From: Alphaproteobacteria bacterium | GTDB taxonomy: Bacteria; Pseudomonadota; Alphaproteobacteria; Rhodobacterales; Rhodobacteraceae | Assembly (NCBI GenBank): GCA_030424865.1 | Contig: JAUHVR010000003.1 | Location: 62,001 to 126,000, forward strand | DNA: 64,000 nt | Reading direction: 5' to 3' | Shown: one piece after another, positions 9,593-20,279 of the stretch | How positions within the stretch are numbered: position 1 is the first letter of the stretch | Layout of the letters: each line of letters starts with the position of its first letter | Notes under the pieces: model-generated | The model's input: the letters and a program-made list of their open reading frames with translations, nothing else | The model's database searches: none | What the model was told of the DNA's origin: nothing | Translations under genes and position numbers: made by a program

Positions 9593-9770
9593 GGGCAAGT
9601 GCGTGCCCGAGGCGCTGCCCCCATGTCGGCCCCTGGCGCGTCGGCGTCAGACACCTGATACGGTTCGGTCCGCCAATGAAGTCTGGAATTTTTTACCCGC
9701 GCCAACTACTCTTTAACTATTGGGGCCCTTGTCCGGCCCTCTGCACGTTCAGGGAAGACGAAAAGACCCG

Positions 9771-10802
9771 ATGACTGACAAAAAGATCCGCAACATGGAG
9801 GACTTTGCCGCCGTCAGCGGGATCTCGCGCCCTACGGTATCAAAATACTTCAACGATCCCCAAAGCGTCCGGAAATCGACCCGCGCCCGCATCGAAGAAG
9901 CGCTGGAAAAATACGACTACCGCCCGAACATCTACGCCATCAACCAGAACCGGCGGCAGACCAAGAACATTGGGTTGGTTGTCCCCAACCTGGCTGACCC
10001 CTTCTTTGCCGGGATCGCGCGCGCGATCGAGGGATTGATCGTCGAGGCGGGGTTCAGCCCGCTGCTTCTCAGTTCGCATGGCGGCCCCGATCAAGAGATC
10101 GCAAACCTCGAAAGCCTGAAGGCCATCAAACCTGCTGGCGTGCTGCTTGCTCCGCTGGGACGGGCATCCCACGTCGACCAGGTCGAGAAATTCACCAAGG
10201 AAATTCCGACAGTCCTGTTTGACGCCAATCTTGACGACGTCGGAGAGGCGTTCTTTGGCTGCGATAACTCTCAAACCATTGATTTGATTGTGGATTACCT
10301 CTGCCGAAGCGGTGAACCGCCTGTTCTGTTCGAGATGGAGAACCCGGTCAACCCGAACGCGTTTAGAAAACGCAGTGCCTATGTGGACGCCATGAAGCGC
10401 CTGTCGCACGAACCGCATTTCATCCGTGTCCAGGGGGAAGGCTGGGACTTTGAAGAAATCGGATACCGCGAAGGAAAGCGCGTGATCCAGCAGAACCTTT
10501 TGCCGACCCGCACGGTGCTGTGTTCGAACGACCGTCTTGCAATCGGCTTTCTGGCTGCGGCCTATGAATGCGGCGAAAAGGTCGGGATCGGGCCGGACTG
10601 TACCATGCGCGTGGCAGGCCACGACGACCACCCCTTTGCGCGCTACACCTGCCCCGGTCTGACAACGATTTCTCAGGACTACGCGTCGATAACGGCACGC
10701 AGTGTCGAAACGATTCTCAGGATCATCGAATCGGGAGAACGCCCCAAATCAAGAGAAGCGTCCTACTTCGAGGGCCGACTTGTAATGAGGGGCTCTGCAT
10801 AA
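9771..10802 (+). CDS. LacI-family regulator of the sorbitol/mannitol operon
   Basis: 343 residues. The N-terminal LacI helix-turn-helix reads MEDFAAVSGISRPTVSKYFNDP, followed by the hinge and a periplasmic-binding-protein-like sensor domain (from about residue 60, starting NIGLVVPNLADPFFAGIARA). I start it at ATG 9771, where MTDKK begins; the in-frame ATG at 9720 would add a non-homologous 17-residue leader. It precedes smoE in the same direction by 115 bp and most likely represses the polyol operon until a hexitol is present. Confidence 0.9.
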   Translation: MTDKKIRNMEDFAAVSGISRPTVSKYFNDPQSVRKSTRARIEEALEKYDYRPNIYAINQNRRQTKNIGLVVPNLADPFFAGIARAIEGLIVEAGFSPLLLSSHGGPDQEIANLESLKAIKPAGVLLAPLGRASHVDQVEKFTKEIPTVLFDANLDDVGEAFFGCDNSQTIDLIVDYLCRSGEPPVLFEMENPVNPNAFRKRSAYVDAMKRLSHEPHFIRVQGEGWDFEEIGYREGKRVIQQNLLPTRTVLCSNDRLAIGFLAAAYECGEKVGIGPDCTMRVAGHDDHPFARYTCPGLTTISQDYASITARSVETILRIIESGERPKSREASYFEGRLVMRGSA

Positions 10803-10832
10803 CTGTTAGCGAAAACAGGGAGTTCCGACAAA

Positions 10833-10850
10833 ACTTTACGCGCGTTAACT
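10833..10850. promoter_or_regulatory. Candidate LacI-type operator upstream of smoE
   Basis: Imperfect palindrome actTtACGCGCGTtaAct (14 of 18 positions symmetric) centred on CGCG, within the 115-bp gap between the LacI gene and smoE, about 68 bp before the smoE start. The central CG and AT-rich flanks suit a LacI-family site. Confidence 0.45.
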
Positions 10851-10917
10851 TTTTAATTGACTTGGCGCACATCTACAGTACCGTTGTCTCATCACATCCA
10901 ACTTAGGGAGGAAACGG

Positions 10918-12201
10918 ATGTTCATGAGAAACGCGCTTTGTGCGGCCAGCACGCTGGCAATTATGGCGGGCGCGGCGCATGCCGCAGACTCGCTGACGAT
11001 CGCGATCGTCAACAACGGCCACATGATCAACATGCAAAAGGTCGCCGAAGCCTACACGGCCGAAACCGGGGTTGAACTGAACTGGGTTTCGCTGGAAGAA
11101 GGCGTCCTGCGCGAGCAGGTGACCTCGGACACCGCCACGGGTGGCGGCCAGTACGACATCATCAACATCGGCATGCAGGAAGCACCGATCTGGGGCGCAG
11201 CCGGCTGGATCGAGCCTCTGAACTTCTCGGACGCCTATGACGTCGACGACATTCTGCCCGCCATGCGCGCCGGCCTGAGCCACGACGGCACGCTTTATGC
11301 AGCGCCCTTCTATGGCGAAAGCTCGATGGTCATGTACCGCAAGGACCTGGCCGATGCGGCGGGTGTGACCATCCGCGACAACGACAGCTGGTGGAACGTC
11401 AAGGACGCCGCTGCCGCAATGCATGACCCCGACAACGGCGTGTACGGCGCCTGCCTGCGTGGCAAGCCGGGCTGGGGTGACAACGCGGCCTTCATCACAA
11501 CGATCGCCAACTCGTTCGGCGCGCGCTGGTTCGACGAAGAAATGCGTCCCGACCTGGACTCGGAGGCATGGAACGCAGCCATCAACTTCTACGTCGATCT
11601 GCTGGGCAACTACGGCCCTCCGGGTTCGGAAGGCAACTCGTTCAACGAGATCCTGGCGCTCTACAACGAAGACAAGTGCGGCCTGTGGATCGACGCGACC
11701 ATCGCCGCTTCGTTCCTGACCAACGAGAACGTTGCTTACGCACAGTCGCCGAACGCCGGTAACCCGGTTGGCGCAAACTGGCTGTGGGCTTGGGCCTTTG
11801 CCATCCCGGCAGGCTCGCCGAACGCCGAAGCGGCGCAGGCCTTCATCGAATGGGCCACCTCGAAAGAGTATGTGCAGGCTGTGGGCAACCACCCGGAATT
11901 CGGCTGGGGCTCGGTCCCGACCGGTCAGCGGGCCTCGACCTACGAGATCCCGGAATTCCAGGCCGTCGCCAAGTTCGCCGAAGCTGAAATGGCCGCGATC
12001 GACTCGGCAGCGCCTGCTGCAAGCGACCTGAAGCCCTATGTCGGCGTGCAGTTCGTCGCCATCCCCGAGTTCCCGCAGATCGGTGTGATCATGGGTCAGG
12101 AAATGGCGGCCGCCCTGACCGGCGCCAAGAGCGTCGAAGACGCGCTGGCAGCGTCGCAGGAAGCAGCTGACGCGATCATGAAAGAAGCTGGCTACTACTA
12201 A
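10918..12201 (+). CDS. smoE: Polyol (sorbitol/mannitol) ABC transporter substrate-binding protein
   Basis: 427 residues with a Sec signal peptide at residues 1-23 (cleavage near AHA-AD). The mature part is a family 1 extracellular solute-binding protein. It is followed by two permeases, a CUT1-type ATPase, a sorbitol dehydrogenase and a mannitol 2-dehydrogenase, the order known as smoEFGK-smoS-mtlK in Rhodobacter sphaeroides. That order is the main reason for naming the substrate. The ribosome site GGGAGGAAACGG before ATG 10918 is strong. Confidence 0.9.
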   Translation: MFMRNALCAASTLAIMAGAAHAADSLTIAIVNNGHMINMQKVAEAYTAETGVELNWVSLEEGVLREQVTSDTATGGGQYDIINIGMQEAPIWGAAGWIEPLNFSDAYDVDDILPAMRAGLSHDGTLYAAPFYGESSMVMYRKDLADAAGVTIRDNDSWWNVKDAAAAMHDPDNGVYGACLRGKPGWGDNAAFITTIANSFGARWFDEEMRPDLDSEAWNAAINFYVDLLGNYGPPGSEGNSFNEILALYNEDKCGLWIDATIAASFLTNENVAYAQSPNAGNPVGANWLWAWAFAIPAGSPNAEAAQAFIEWATSKEYVQAVGNHPEFGWGSVPTGQRASTYEIPEFQAVAKFAEAEMAAIDSAAPAASDLKPYVGVQFVAIPEFPQIGVIMGQEMAAALTGAKSVEDALAASQEAADAIMKEAGYY

Positions 12202-12215
12202 GTGGCAGTCCTCCA

Positions 12216-12242
12216 GAAGGCCCGGCTATGCACCGGGCCTTC
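12216..12242 (+). other. Stem-loop between smoE and smoF
   Basis: Perfect 10-bp inverted repeat GAAGGCCCGG / CCGGGCCTTC with a 7-base loop, 14 bp after the smoE stop. No T-tract follows. It fits an intercistronic hairpin that protects the binding-protein mRNA or partly attenuates read-through into the permease genes. Confidence 0.7.
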
Positions 12243-12342
12243 GAACCCCAAGGGCGGGTGAGCCGCCCAAACACTCGACACACATCCGTTCCGTCTTCAA
12301 GATACGCAGCCCAACACTCAACATGCTGGGGACCTGAGAGTC

Positions 12343-13281
12343 ATGTCCAACCGAACCCTACCTCGCTTGCTTCAGACACCCGCCGTTGTGCTGCTGCTGT
12401 TCTGGATGCTGATCCCGCTTTCGATGACGCTGTACTTTTCGTTCATCCGCTATGTGCTGAACAGTCTGCGCCGTCCCGAATGGACCAAACCGTCACTCAG
12501 CAACTGGCGCGGTTTCGGGAACTACGAATTTGTTCTGAATAACAAGGACTTCCTCCTTGCCATCCAGAACAGCCTGCTGATCGTCTGCAGCATCCTGTTT
12601 TTCACCGTGATCTTCGGCATCCTGATTGCCGTGCTGATCAACAAGAGCTTTCCGGGACAGGGCATCGTCCGCGTCCTGCTGATCTCGCCTTTCTTCGTGA
12701 TGCCGGCCGTGAACGCCGTTCTGTGGATCAACATGATCCTGGATCCGGTACTGGGCCTGCAGGGCCTGGCCGTGAACGGATTGAACGAGGTCATCCAGGC
12801 ATTGAGAGAGGCGCCTTTGATCGGCTGGTTCTTCTCGCTCTGGCCAGAACTGACGCCGATTTCATTCCGCGCCACCCAGACCTCGGCCATCGCGGTGATC
12901 ATCATGGTCACCTGGCAGTGGACCCCCTTTGCGGTCCTGATCTTCATGACCTCTCTGCAATCCGAGGACCAGCAGCAGAAAGAGGCCGCGATCCTTGACG
13001 GCGCAGGCGCCTGGTCACAGTTCCGCTTTCTGACCCTGCCGCACCTGGGCCGCCCCATCGCCATCGTCGTGATGATCCAGGCGATCTTTCACCTATCTCT
13101 TTATGCCGAGATTGAGATCGTCAGCCGCGGCAACGGCAACAAGAACCTGCCCTACCTGATCGGTGAGTTCGCCAACAACAACATCGGTGCCGCCAGCGCC
13201 ACCGGTATCTTTGCAGTCATCCTTGCCAATATCGTCGCGTTCTTCCTGCTGCGCATGATCGGCAAGACCCTGATGGAATAA
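12343..13281 (+). CDS. smoF: Polyol ABC transporter permease
   Basis: 312 residues with about six hydrophobic segments and the inner-membrane EAA-type loop (KEAAILDGAGAWSQFRFLTLPHL), which docks onto the ATPase. It belongs to the MalF-like half of CUT1 importers. It lies in the smo operon after a 141-bp spacer holding a stem-loop and is followed by smoG after 12 bp. Confidence 0.9.
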   Translation: MSNRTLPRLLQTPAVVLLLFWMLIPLSMTLYFSFIRYVLNSLRRPEWTKPSLSNWRGFGNYEFVLNNKDFLLAIQNSLLIVCSILFFTVIFGILIAVLINKSFPGQGIVRVLLISPFFVMPAVNAVLWINMILDPVLGLQGLAVNGLNEVIQALREAPLIGWFFSLWPELTPISFRATQTSAIAVIIMVTWQWTPFAVLIFMTSLQSEDQQQKEAAILDGAGAWSQFRFLTLPHLGRPIAIVVMIQAIFHLSLYAEIEIVSRGNGNKNLPYLIGEFANNNIGAASATGIFAVILANIVAFFLLRMIGKTLME

Positions 13282-13293
13282 GGGACCAGACCC

Positions 13294-14130
13294 ATGGCTA
13301 TCGTTGCTCAACACTCAAGGTTCTCGAAAATCGCCTGGCCGGTCCTGGCCTGGATCGTGGGGCTGCTGTTCTTCTTCCCGATCTTCTGGATGGTCCTGAC
13401 CAGCTTCAAGACCGACGCGGATGCGGTGAAACCGGAATACCTGTTCTTCTTCACCCCGACGCTCGAGAACTACGCGAACATGACCGAGAACTACGACTAC
13501 TGGCGGTTCGCCACGAACTCGGTCATCGTCTCGGTCTTTGCCACCGCCTTCACGCTGTTTGTCGGCATTCCCAGCGCCTACGCCATGGCGTTCAATCCCA
13601 GCCGATCCACCAAGGACGTGCTGATGTGGATGCTCAGCACCAAGATGCTGCCTGCGGCGGGTGTGCTTTACCCGATGACCTTTCTGACCAAGAACATCCT
13701 GGGGATCTTTGACACCCATTTCCTGGTCATCCTGGTGCTCAGCCTGATCAACCTGCCGATCGTGATCTGGATGCTCTTCACCTACTTCAAGGAGATCCCC
13801 AAGGACATCATCGAGGCGGGCAAGATGGACGGCGTCAACACCTGGGGCGAAATCCGCGAGATCCTGATCCCGCTGGCCTGGGGCGGCATCGCCTCGACCG
13901 CCCTGCTCTGCTTCATCTTCTGCTGGAACGAGGCCTACTGGACCGTCCGCCTGACCACCACCGACGCGGCGACGCTTTCGAAACTGATCGAGGGCAACCG
14001 CGCACCAGAAGGGCTCTTCTTCGGTCGCCTCTCGGCTGTCTCGACCGCCGCCGTTGGACCCATCGTTGTCCTGGGGTGGTTCTGCCAGAAACAGCTCGTT
14101 CAGGGCCTCACCTTCGGCGCTGTGAAATGA
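13294..14130 (+). CDS. smoG: Polyol ABC transporter permease
   Basis: 278 residues, MalG-like, with six predicted membrane spans and an EAA loop (DIIEAGKMDGVNTWGEIREILIPL). It pairs with SmoF as the membrane channel. Start ATG 13294 follows AAGGGA. Confidence 0.9.
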   Translation: MAIVAQHSRFSKIAWPVLAWIVGLLFFFPIFWMVLTSFKTDADAVKPEYLFFFTPTLENYANMTENYDYWRFATNSVIVSVFATAFTLFVGIPSAYAMAFNPSRSTKDVLMWMLSTKMLPAAGVLYPMTFLTKNILGIFDTHFLVILVLSLINLPIVIWMLFTYFKEIPKDIIEAGKMDGVNTWGEIREILIPLAWGGIASTALLCFIFCWNEAYWTVRLTTTDAATLSKLIEGNRAPEGLFFGRLSAVSTAAVGPIVVLGWFCQKQLVQGLTFGAVK

Positions 14131-14192
14131 CGCGCGCACATTCGACACCACACGCACTCAGCGGCGCAGCAGCGCAATTCTAAGGAAAGATC

Positions 14193-15193
<1,001 letters not shown>

Positions 15194-15197
<4 letters not shown>

Positions 15198-15967
15198 CCC
15201 GGCTGGCAGGCAAAACGGCATTGATCACCGGCGCGGCGCGTGGCATCGGGCGCGCCTTCGCCGAAGCCTATGTCCGCGAAGGCGCCCAGGTGGCGATCGG
15301 TGACATCGATGTTGCGCGCGCGGCCATGACGGCCAGCGAAATCGGCTCGGGGGCCATCGCTGTCGCGATGGACGTGACCCGACAGGACAGCATTGACGAG
15401 GCCGTGGCCACAACGGTCGAGACGCTCGGCGGGATCGACATCCTGATCAACAATGCTGCCTTGTTCACGGCCGCCCCCATCGTCGACATCGACCGCGCCG
15501 ACTATAACCGGGTTTTTCAGATCAACGTGGCGGGGCCGTTGTTCACCATGCAGGCGGTCGCGCGTCACATGATCGCGCGCGGACAGGGAGGCACCATCAT
15601 CAACATGGCCAGTCAGGCCGGGCGGCGCGGCGAACCTCTGGTCGCCGTCTACTGCGCCACAAAGGCGGCTGTCATCAGCCTGACCCAATCCGCCGGCCTG
15701 AACCTCATCGACCACGGCATCAACGTGAATGCCATCGCCCCGGGCGTGGTTGACGGCGAACATTGGGACGGGGTCGACGCTTTCTTTGCGAAATACGAGG
15801 GCAAAGCTCCGGGTCAGAAGAAACAGGAGGTCGGCGCTGGCGTGCCCTTTGGGCGCATGGGCAAACCCGAAGACCTGACCGGGATGGCAATCTTTCTGGC
15901 CACGGACGAAGCCCGTTACATCGTCGCCCAGTGTTTCAACGTCGACGGTGGCCAATGGATGAGCTGA
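15194..15967 (+). CDS. smoS: Sorbitol dehydrogenase (L-iditol 2-dehydrogenase, SDR family)
   Basis: 257 residues. The NAD-binding motif T-G-A-A-R-G-I-G is at 12-19, NNAA near 86, and the catalytic set is Ser140, Tyr153 and Lys157 (YCATK). These match the length and residue positions known for the Rhodobacter enzyme, which oxidises D-sorbitol to fructose and galactitol to tagatose. It is coupled to smoK by a 4-nt overlap and to mtlK downstream. Confidence 0.92.
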
Positions 15968-15993
15968 TGGACCGGACCGAAGAGACATACGCC

Positions 15994-17466
15994 ATGAAAC
16001 TGGACAACGCCGCGCTGCCGGATCTGCCCAAGGACGTGCTTCGCCCCCTGTACGACCGGGCCAGGTTGACGCCGGGCATCGTGCACATCGGCGTGGGCAA
16101 CTTTCACCGGGCGCACCAGGCGTGGTATCTGCACCGTCTGATGCAACTGGGCAAAGCGCAGGACTGGGCCATCATCGGCGCAGGCGTGCGCCCCGCAGAT
16201 GCCGCAATGCGGGACAAACTGTTGGCGCAGGACTGCCTGACCACCCTGATCGAGCTGTCTCCTTCCGGGCGCGCCGTCGAAGTTTCAGGGGCGATGATTG
16301 ATTTCCTGCCGGTTGAAGAGACGAACAGCGCGCTGATCGCCGCGATGTCCGACCCGGCGATCCGCATCGTGTCCCTGACCGTCACCGAGGGCGGGTACTA
16401 TTACGACCCGGCCACCGGAAAACTGGACGCAGATCATCCCGACATTCAGCACGACGCAGCGCACCCCGCTGCCCCGCGCACCGCTTTCGGAGCGATGGTG
16501 GCCGCCCTCAGGGCCCGCCGCGATGTCGGTCACCTGCCCTTTACGGCGCAAAGCTGTGACAATCTGCAAGGCAATGGGGATATCTTGCGGGAAGTGATCT
16601 GTGCGCTTGCCCGGCTGTCGGATCCCGACCTTGCGATCTGGATCGAACAGTCCGGCGCCTTTCCGAACTCTATGGTCGATTGTATCGTTCCGGCCACAGG
16701 CCCCGATGAATTGGCCCTCGCCCGCAATCTGGGTCTGGATGATGCAGCCCCCGTCACGCACGAAAACTTTCGGCAATGGGTGATCGAAGACAACTTTTGC
16801 GCGGGCCGTCCCCCCTGGGAAGAGGCGGGCGCGACGGTGACCAGTGACGTTCACAGCTACGAGGCCATGAAAATCCGGATCCTGAATGCCGGTCACCAGG
16901 TGCTTGCAAATGCAGGTGAGTTGCTGGGGCTTGAAACGATTGCGGATTGCATGGCTGACCCGATTGTCTCTGCCTTCTTCCGCAAGGTGCAGATGGAAGA
17001 GATCGCGCCCTATGTGCAACCGGTGCCCGGCATGTCACCCGGCGCCTATGTCGAGCTGATCACACGCCGCTTCCAGAACCCCGCAATCCGGGACACCACG
17101 CGGCGCGTTGCTTTCGATGGCAGCTCGCGCCACCCCGGCTTTGTCCTGCCCATCGTGCGCGACGCGCTTGGGGCGAAAGGGCCCATCGATGGGCTCGCTC
17201 TGGTTGAGGCCCTGTGGTGCAAAATGTGCCGTGGAACGCGAGAATCCGGCGAGATCATCGAGCCGAACGACCCCAACTGGGGGTCGCTGGCAGACTACGC
17301 CAAGCGCAGCGTCAGCGATCCGAAGGCTTGGTTGGCGCAACGGGGCATCTATGGCGACACCTCGGAAAATTCAACGTTTTCAGAGGCTTTTGAGAATGCC
17401 TTGATGGCCTTGGATCGTTTTGGCACGGGTCAGACACTGCAATCTTATATCACCCGGGGCGCCTGA
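15994..17466 (+). CDS. mtlK: Mannitol 2-dehydrogenase
   Basis: 490 residues of the polyol-specific long-chain dehydrogenase family. It oxidises D-mannitol (also arabinitol and sorbitol) to ketoses with NAD. IVHIGVGNFHRAHQAWY is the nucleotide-binding motif, and KIRILNAGH contains the catalytic Lys293, Asn298 and His301. I use ATG 15994 (MKLDNAALP) because known enzymes start at this point; an in-frame ATG at 15967, overlapping the smoS stop, would add nine residues. Last gene of the smo operon. No fructokinase or xylulokinase follows here. Confidence 0.92.
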   Translation: MKLDNAALPDLPKDVLRPLYDRARLTPGIVHIGVGNFHRAHQAWYLHRLMQLGKAQDWAIIGAGVRPADAAMRDKLLAQDCLTTLIELSPSGRAVEVSGAMIDFLPVEETNSALIAAMSDPAIRIVSLTVTEGGYYYDPATGKLDADHPDIQHDAAHPAAPRTAFGAMVAALRARRDVGHLPFTAQSCDNLQGNGDILREVICALARLSDPDLAIWIEQSGAFPNSMVDCIVPATGPDELALARNLGLDDAAPVTHENFRQWVIEDNFCAGRPPWEEAGATVTSDVHSYEAMKIRILNAGHQVLANAGELLGLETIADCMADPIVSAFFRKVQMEEIAPYVQPVPGMSPGAYVELITRRFQNPAIRDTTRRVAFDGSSRHPGFVLPIVRDALGAKGPIDGLALVEALWCKMCRGTRESGEIIEPNDPNWGSLADYAKRSVSDPKAWLAQRGIYGDTSENSTFSEAFENALMALDRFGTGQTLQSYITRGA

Positions 17467-17480
17467 ATTTTGGGCGCCCC
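17456..17480 (+). terminator. Possible terminator hairpin of the smo operon
   Basis: 8-bp inverted repeat GGGGCGCC / GGCGCCCC around a 9-base loop that contains the mtlK stop codon. No U-tract follows, so termination here would be weak or factor-assisted. Confidence 0.4.
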
Positions 17481-17492
17481 CACCCTAAAAAC

Positions 17493-17519
17493 TTCAACAA
17501 TCAAAATTTTATTATTGAA
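17493..17519. promoter_or_regulatory. Candidate MarR operator
   Basis: Inverted repeat TTCAACAAT-N9-ATTATTGAA (8 of 9 positions match) in the AT-rich 111-bp gap between mtlK and the MarR gene, about 60 bp before its start. MarR regulators commonly bind such palindromes at their own promoter. Confidence 0.45.
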
Positions 17520-17577
17520 ATAAGTTTTCGCCTCGATACTCTTTTTACCGAGAATCCTGACGGCGTGAACATTCATA

Positions 17578-18087
17578 ATGGCGAACCCAGCTCCTCTGAT
17601 CAACGAACAGTCCCCCCTGTCAAAGGTGCGGTTGCGGGTCTGGATCCGGCTGTTGAAAGCCAGCCGTTTGATCGAGGATGATCTGCGCCGCAAGATGCGC
17701 GACGAATGCGATTGGACACTGTCGCGCTTTGACCTCTTGGCGGCACTGGACCGCGTGCCCGAAGGCTTGAAGATGTCGGACCTGTCACGGCGTCTGATGG
17801 TCTCGAACGGCAATGTCACGGCGCTTGTCGACAAACTGACAACCGAGGGGCTTGCCCACCGGGTTGCCGTGCCCGGAGACCGACGGGCCTTTCTGGTGCA
17901 ACTGACAGATCAAGGCAAAGCAGAGTTTGCCAAAACCGCACAGGTACACGAAGGTTGGGTCGACGATCTGCTGGGCAGCTTGGGGTTGGATGAGGCAGAA
18001 GATCTGCTTCAGACCCTTGGCCATGTGATCGACGACATCGAAACCGGCGGCCCGGGCATCAGCCAGCCGCGTAAAGAAGGACTCTAA
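17578..18087 (+). CDS. MarR-family transcriptional regulator
   Basis: 169 residues. The winged helix-turn-helix runs from about 60 to 130, with GLKMSDLSRRLMVSNGNVTALVDKLTTEGL and the wing motif PGDRRAFLVQLTDQG. MarR proteins are usually repressors released by an aromatic or other small organic ligand. It precedes the HAAT importer genes by 73 bp in the same direction and probably controls them. No good Shine-Dalgarno is visible before ATG 17578. Confidence 0.9.
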   Translation: MANPAPLINEQSPLSKVRLRVWIRLLKASRLIEDDLRRKMRDECDWTLSRFDLLAALDRVPEGLKMSDLSRRLMVSNGNVTALVDKLTTEGLAHRVAVPGDRRAFLVQLTDQGKAEFAKTAQVHEGWVDDLLGSLGLDEAEDLLQTLGHVIDDIETGGPGISQPRKEGL

Positions 18088-18160
18088 AGCAAACTTTGTT
18101 CGGGCAAAGACACAGAACCAATGACGCCGCAACAGGCGCAGGACCAACTAGGAGAACGAC

Positions 18161-19306
18161 ATGAAAACAACACTCAAGGCACTTTCGACCGCAGCCGTCG
18201 CAGCCCTGGCCATGACCGCCGGTGCCGCGCAGGCCGAGGTCAAGGTCGGCATGATCACCACGCTTTCGGGCGGTGGCGCCGGTCTGGGCATCGACGTCCG
18301 CGACGGCTTCATGCTGGCGATCAAGCAATCGGGCCGCACCGACATCGAGGTGGTGATCGAAGACGATCAGCGCAAACCCGACGTGGCGGTGCAACTGGCC
18401 GACAAGATGGTTCAATCGGAAAAAGTCGATGTGATGACCGGCATCATCTGGTCGAACCTTGCCATGGCTGTCGTGCCCTCGGTCACCGCACAGGGCAAGT
18501 TCTACCTGTCGCCCAACGCAGGCCCATCGGCGCTGGCCGGACGCGGCTGCCATGAAAACTACTTCAACGTGGCCTGGCAGAACGACAACCTGCACGAGGC
18601 GGCAGGCGCCTACGCCAATAGCGCGGGCTATGGCAAATCCTTCATCCTTGCGCCGAACTATCCGGCGGGCAAAGACGCCCTGACAGGCTACAAGCGCTTC
18701 TTCGAGGGTGACCTGGCGGGCGAGCTGTACACCAAGCTGGGCCAGACCGATTATGCGGCCGAGATCGCACAGATCCGCGCCTCGGGCGCAGACAGCGTGT
18801 TCTTCTTCCTGCCTGGCGGCATGGGCATCGCGTTTCTGAAGCAATATGCCGACAGCGGCGTCGACCTTCCGGTTGTCGGCCCGGCGTTCTCGTTCGACCA
18901 GGGCATCCTGCAGGCCGTCGGAGGCGCGGCTCTGGGCGTGGTGAACACCTCGCAGTGGAACAAGGACATCGACAACGCGACCAACGCTGCCTTTGTCGAC
19001 AGCTTCCAGGCCGAATACGGCCGCCTGCCCTCGCTGTATGCGAGCCAGGGGTTTGACACGGCGAACCTGCTGATTTCTGCCGTGGAAAAGGCAGATGTCT
19101 CAGACGCCGATGCCTTCCGCGCGGCGCTGAAGGCTGCAGAGTTCGACAGCACACGGGGTGATTTTGCCTTTGGCGACAACCACCACCCGATCCAGAACAT
19201 CTATGCCCGTGAAGTGATCCAGGAAGGCGACGTCTTCACCAACAAGATCCTGGGCGTCGCTCTGGAAAACCACTCAGACGCCTATGCTGGCGACTGCAAG
19301 ATGTAA
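18161..19306 (+). CDS. HAAT-family ABC transporter substrate-binding protein (LivK-like)
   Basis: 381 residues with a Sec signal peptide at 1-25 (cleavage near AQA-EV). The mature part is a two-lobe type I periplasmic-binding fold starting KVGMITTLSGGGAGLGID. Cys residues in the C-terminal YAGDCKM tail and in GRGCHENYFN probably form a disulfide. Members bind branched amino acids, urea, amides or aromatic acids. The MarR regulator upstream points more to an aromatic or carboxylic acid than to leucine (inference). TAGGAGA precedes the start. Confidence 0.87.
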   Translation: MKTTLKALSTAAVAALAMTAGAAQAEVKVGMITTLSGGGAGLGIDVRDGFMLAIKQSGRTDIEVVIEDDQRKPDVAVQLADKMVQSEKVDVMTGIIWSNLAMAVVPSVTAQGKFYLSPNAGPSALAGRGCHENYFNVAWQNDNLHEAAGAYANSAGYGKSFILAPNYPAGKDALTGYKRFFEGDLAGELYTKLGQTDYAAEIAQIRASGADSVFFFLPGGMGIAFLKQYADSGVDLPVVGPAFSFDQGILQAVGGAALGVVNTSQWNKDIDNATNAAFVDSFQAEYGRLPSLYASQGFDTANLLISAVEKADVSDADAFRAALKAAEFDSTRGDFAFGDNHHPIQNIYAREVIQEGDVFTNKILGVALENHSDAYAGDCKM

Positions 19307-19313
19307 CTGAACC

Positions 19314-19341
19314 GGCCGGGGCGGCCTTGACCGCCCCGGCC
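19314..19341 (+). other. Stem-loop between the HAAT binding protein and permease genes
   Basis: Perfect 11-bp inverted repeat GGCCGGGGCGG / CCGCCCCGGCC with a CCTTGA loop, starting 7 bp after the binding-protein stop. No T-tract follows. It has the same position and form as the hairpins after smoE and after the SBP gene at 46598. Confidence 0.7.
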
Positions 19342-19358
19342 CCACAGGACCCATCCCA

Positions 19359-20279
19359 ATGACATTTGTGCTCTTTGCCGAGCAGGTCCTGAACGGCCTG
19401 CAATTCGGGATCATGCTCTTCCTCATGGCCGCCGGTCTGACGCTGATCTTTGGCGTCATGGGGCTGATCAACCTCGCCCATGGCTCGCTTTACATGATCG
19501 GTGCCTTTGCCGCCGCAGCCGTGGCCGGGGCGACCGGGTCGTTCCTGCTTGCCTTGATCGCGGCGCTGGCCGCCGCCGCCGCCGCAGGCGCGCTGGTCGA
19601 GATCGTCGTGATCCGGCGACTTTATGACAAGGACCACCTGGATCAGGTGCTGGCCACCTTTGCGCTGATCCTGATCTTTTCCGAGGGCACCCGTTGGGTC
19701 TTTGGCTCTTTCCCGCTGTTCCTGAACATCCCCGAGACGCTGTCCGGGCCGGTCACCCTGCCCGGCGGCATCCAGTATCCGCTTTATCGCATCACCCTGA
19801 TCGTCGCGGGCCTTTTGGTCGCCGTTGGCCTGGGCCTGCTGATCAGCCGCACACGCATCGGCATCCAGATCCGCGCCGGTGAAAACGACCGCGAGATGAT
19901 CGCGGCGCTGGGCATCGACATCTCGCGGCTGTACACGCTGGTCTTTGCCCTGGGCGCAGCACTCGCGGGCCTTGCAGGCGCGTTGGTGGGCGCGATCCAG
20001 TCCGTGCAGGTCGGCATGGGGGAACCCGTGCTGATCCTGGCTTTCGTGGTGATCGTCATCGGCGGCATCGGCTCGATCAAGGGCGCGCTGATCGGCAGCC
20101 TGCTGGTCGGTCTGACCGACACGCTGGGTGGCGTCTTTCTGCCCCAGCTCTTCAAACTGGTCATGGAGCCCTCGGCCGCTACGAACCTCGGGTCCTCGCT
20201 GGCCTCGATGGCCATTTACATCCTGATGGGGGCCGTTCTGATCTGGCGACCCACGGGCCTGTTCGGAGCACGCGCATGA
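19359..20279 (+). CDS. Branched-chain amino acid-type ABC transporter permease (LivH-like)
   Basis: 306 residues with about eight hydrophobic segments. The LivH-like motifs GLINLAHGSLYMIGAF near the N-terminus and GGIGSIKGALIGSLLVG near the C-terminus are present. It forms one half of the importer channel and overlaps the next permease gene by 4 nt. Confidence 0.92.
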   Translation: MTFVLFAEQVLNGLQFGIMLFLMAAGLTLIFGVMGLINLAHGSLYMIGAFAAAAVAGATGSFLLALIAALAAAAAAGALVEIVVIRRLYDKDHLDQVLATFALILIFSEGTRWVFGSFPLFLNIPETLSGPVTLPGGIQYPLYRITLIVAGLLVAVGLGLLISRTRIGIQIRAGENDREMIAALGIDISRLYTLVFALGAALAGLAGALVGAIQSVQVGMGEPVLILAFVVIVIGGIGSIKGALIGSLLVGLTDTLGGVFLPQLFKLVMEPSAATNLGSSLASMAIYILMGAVLIWRPTGLFGARA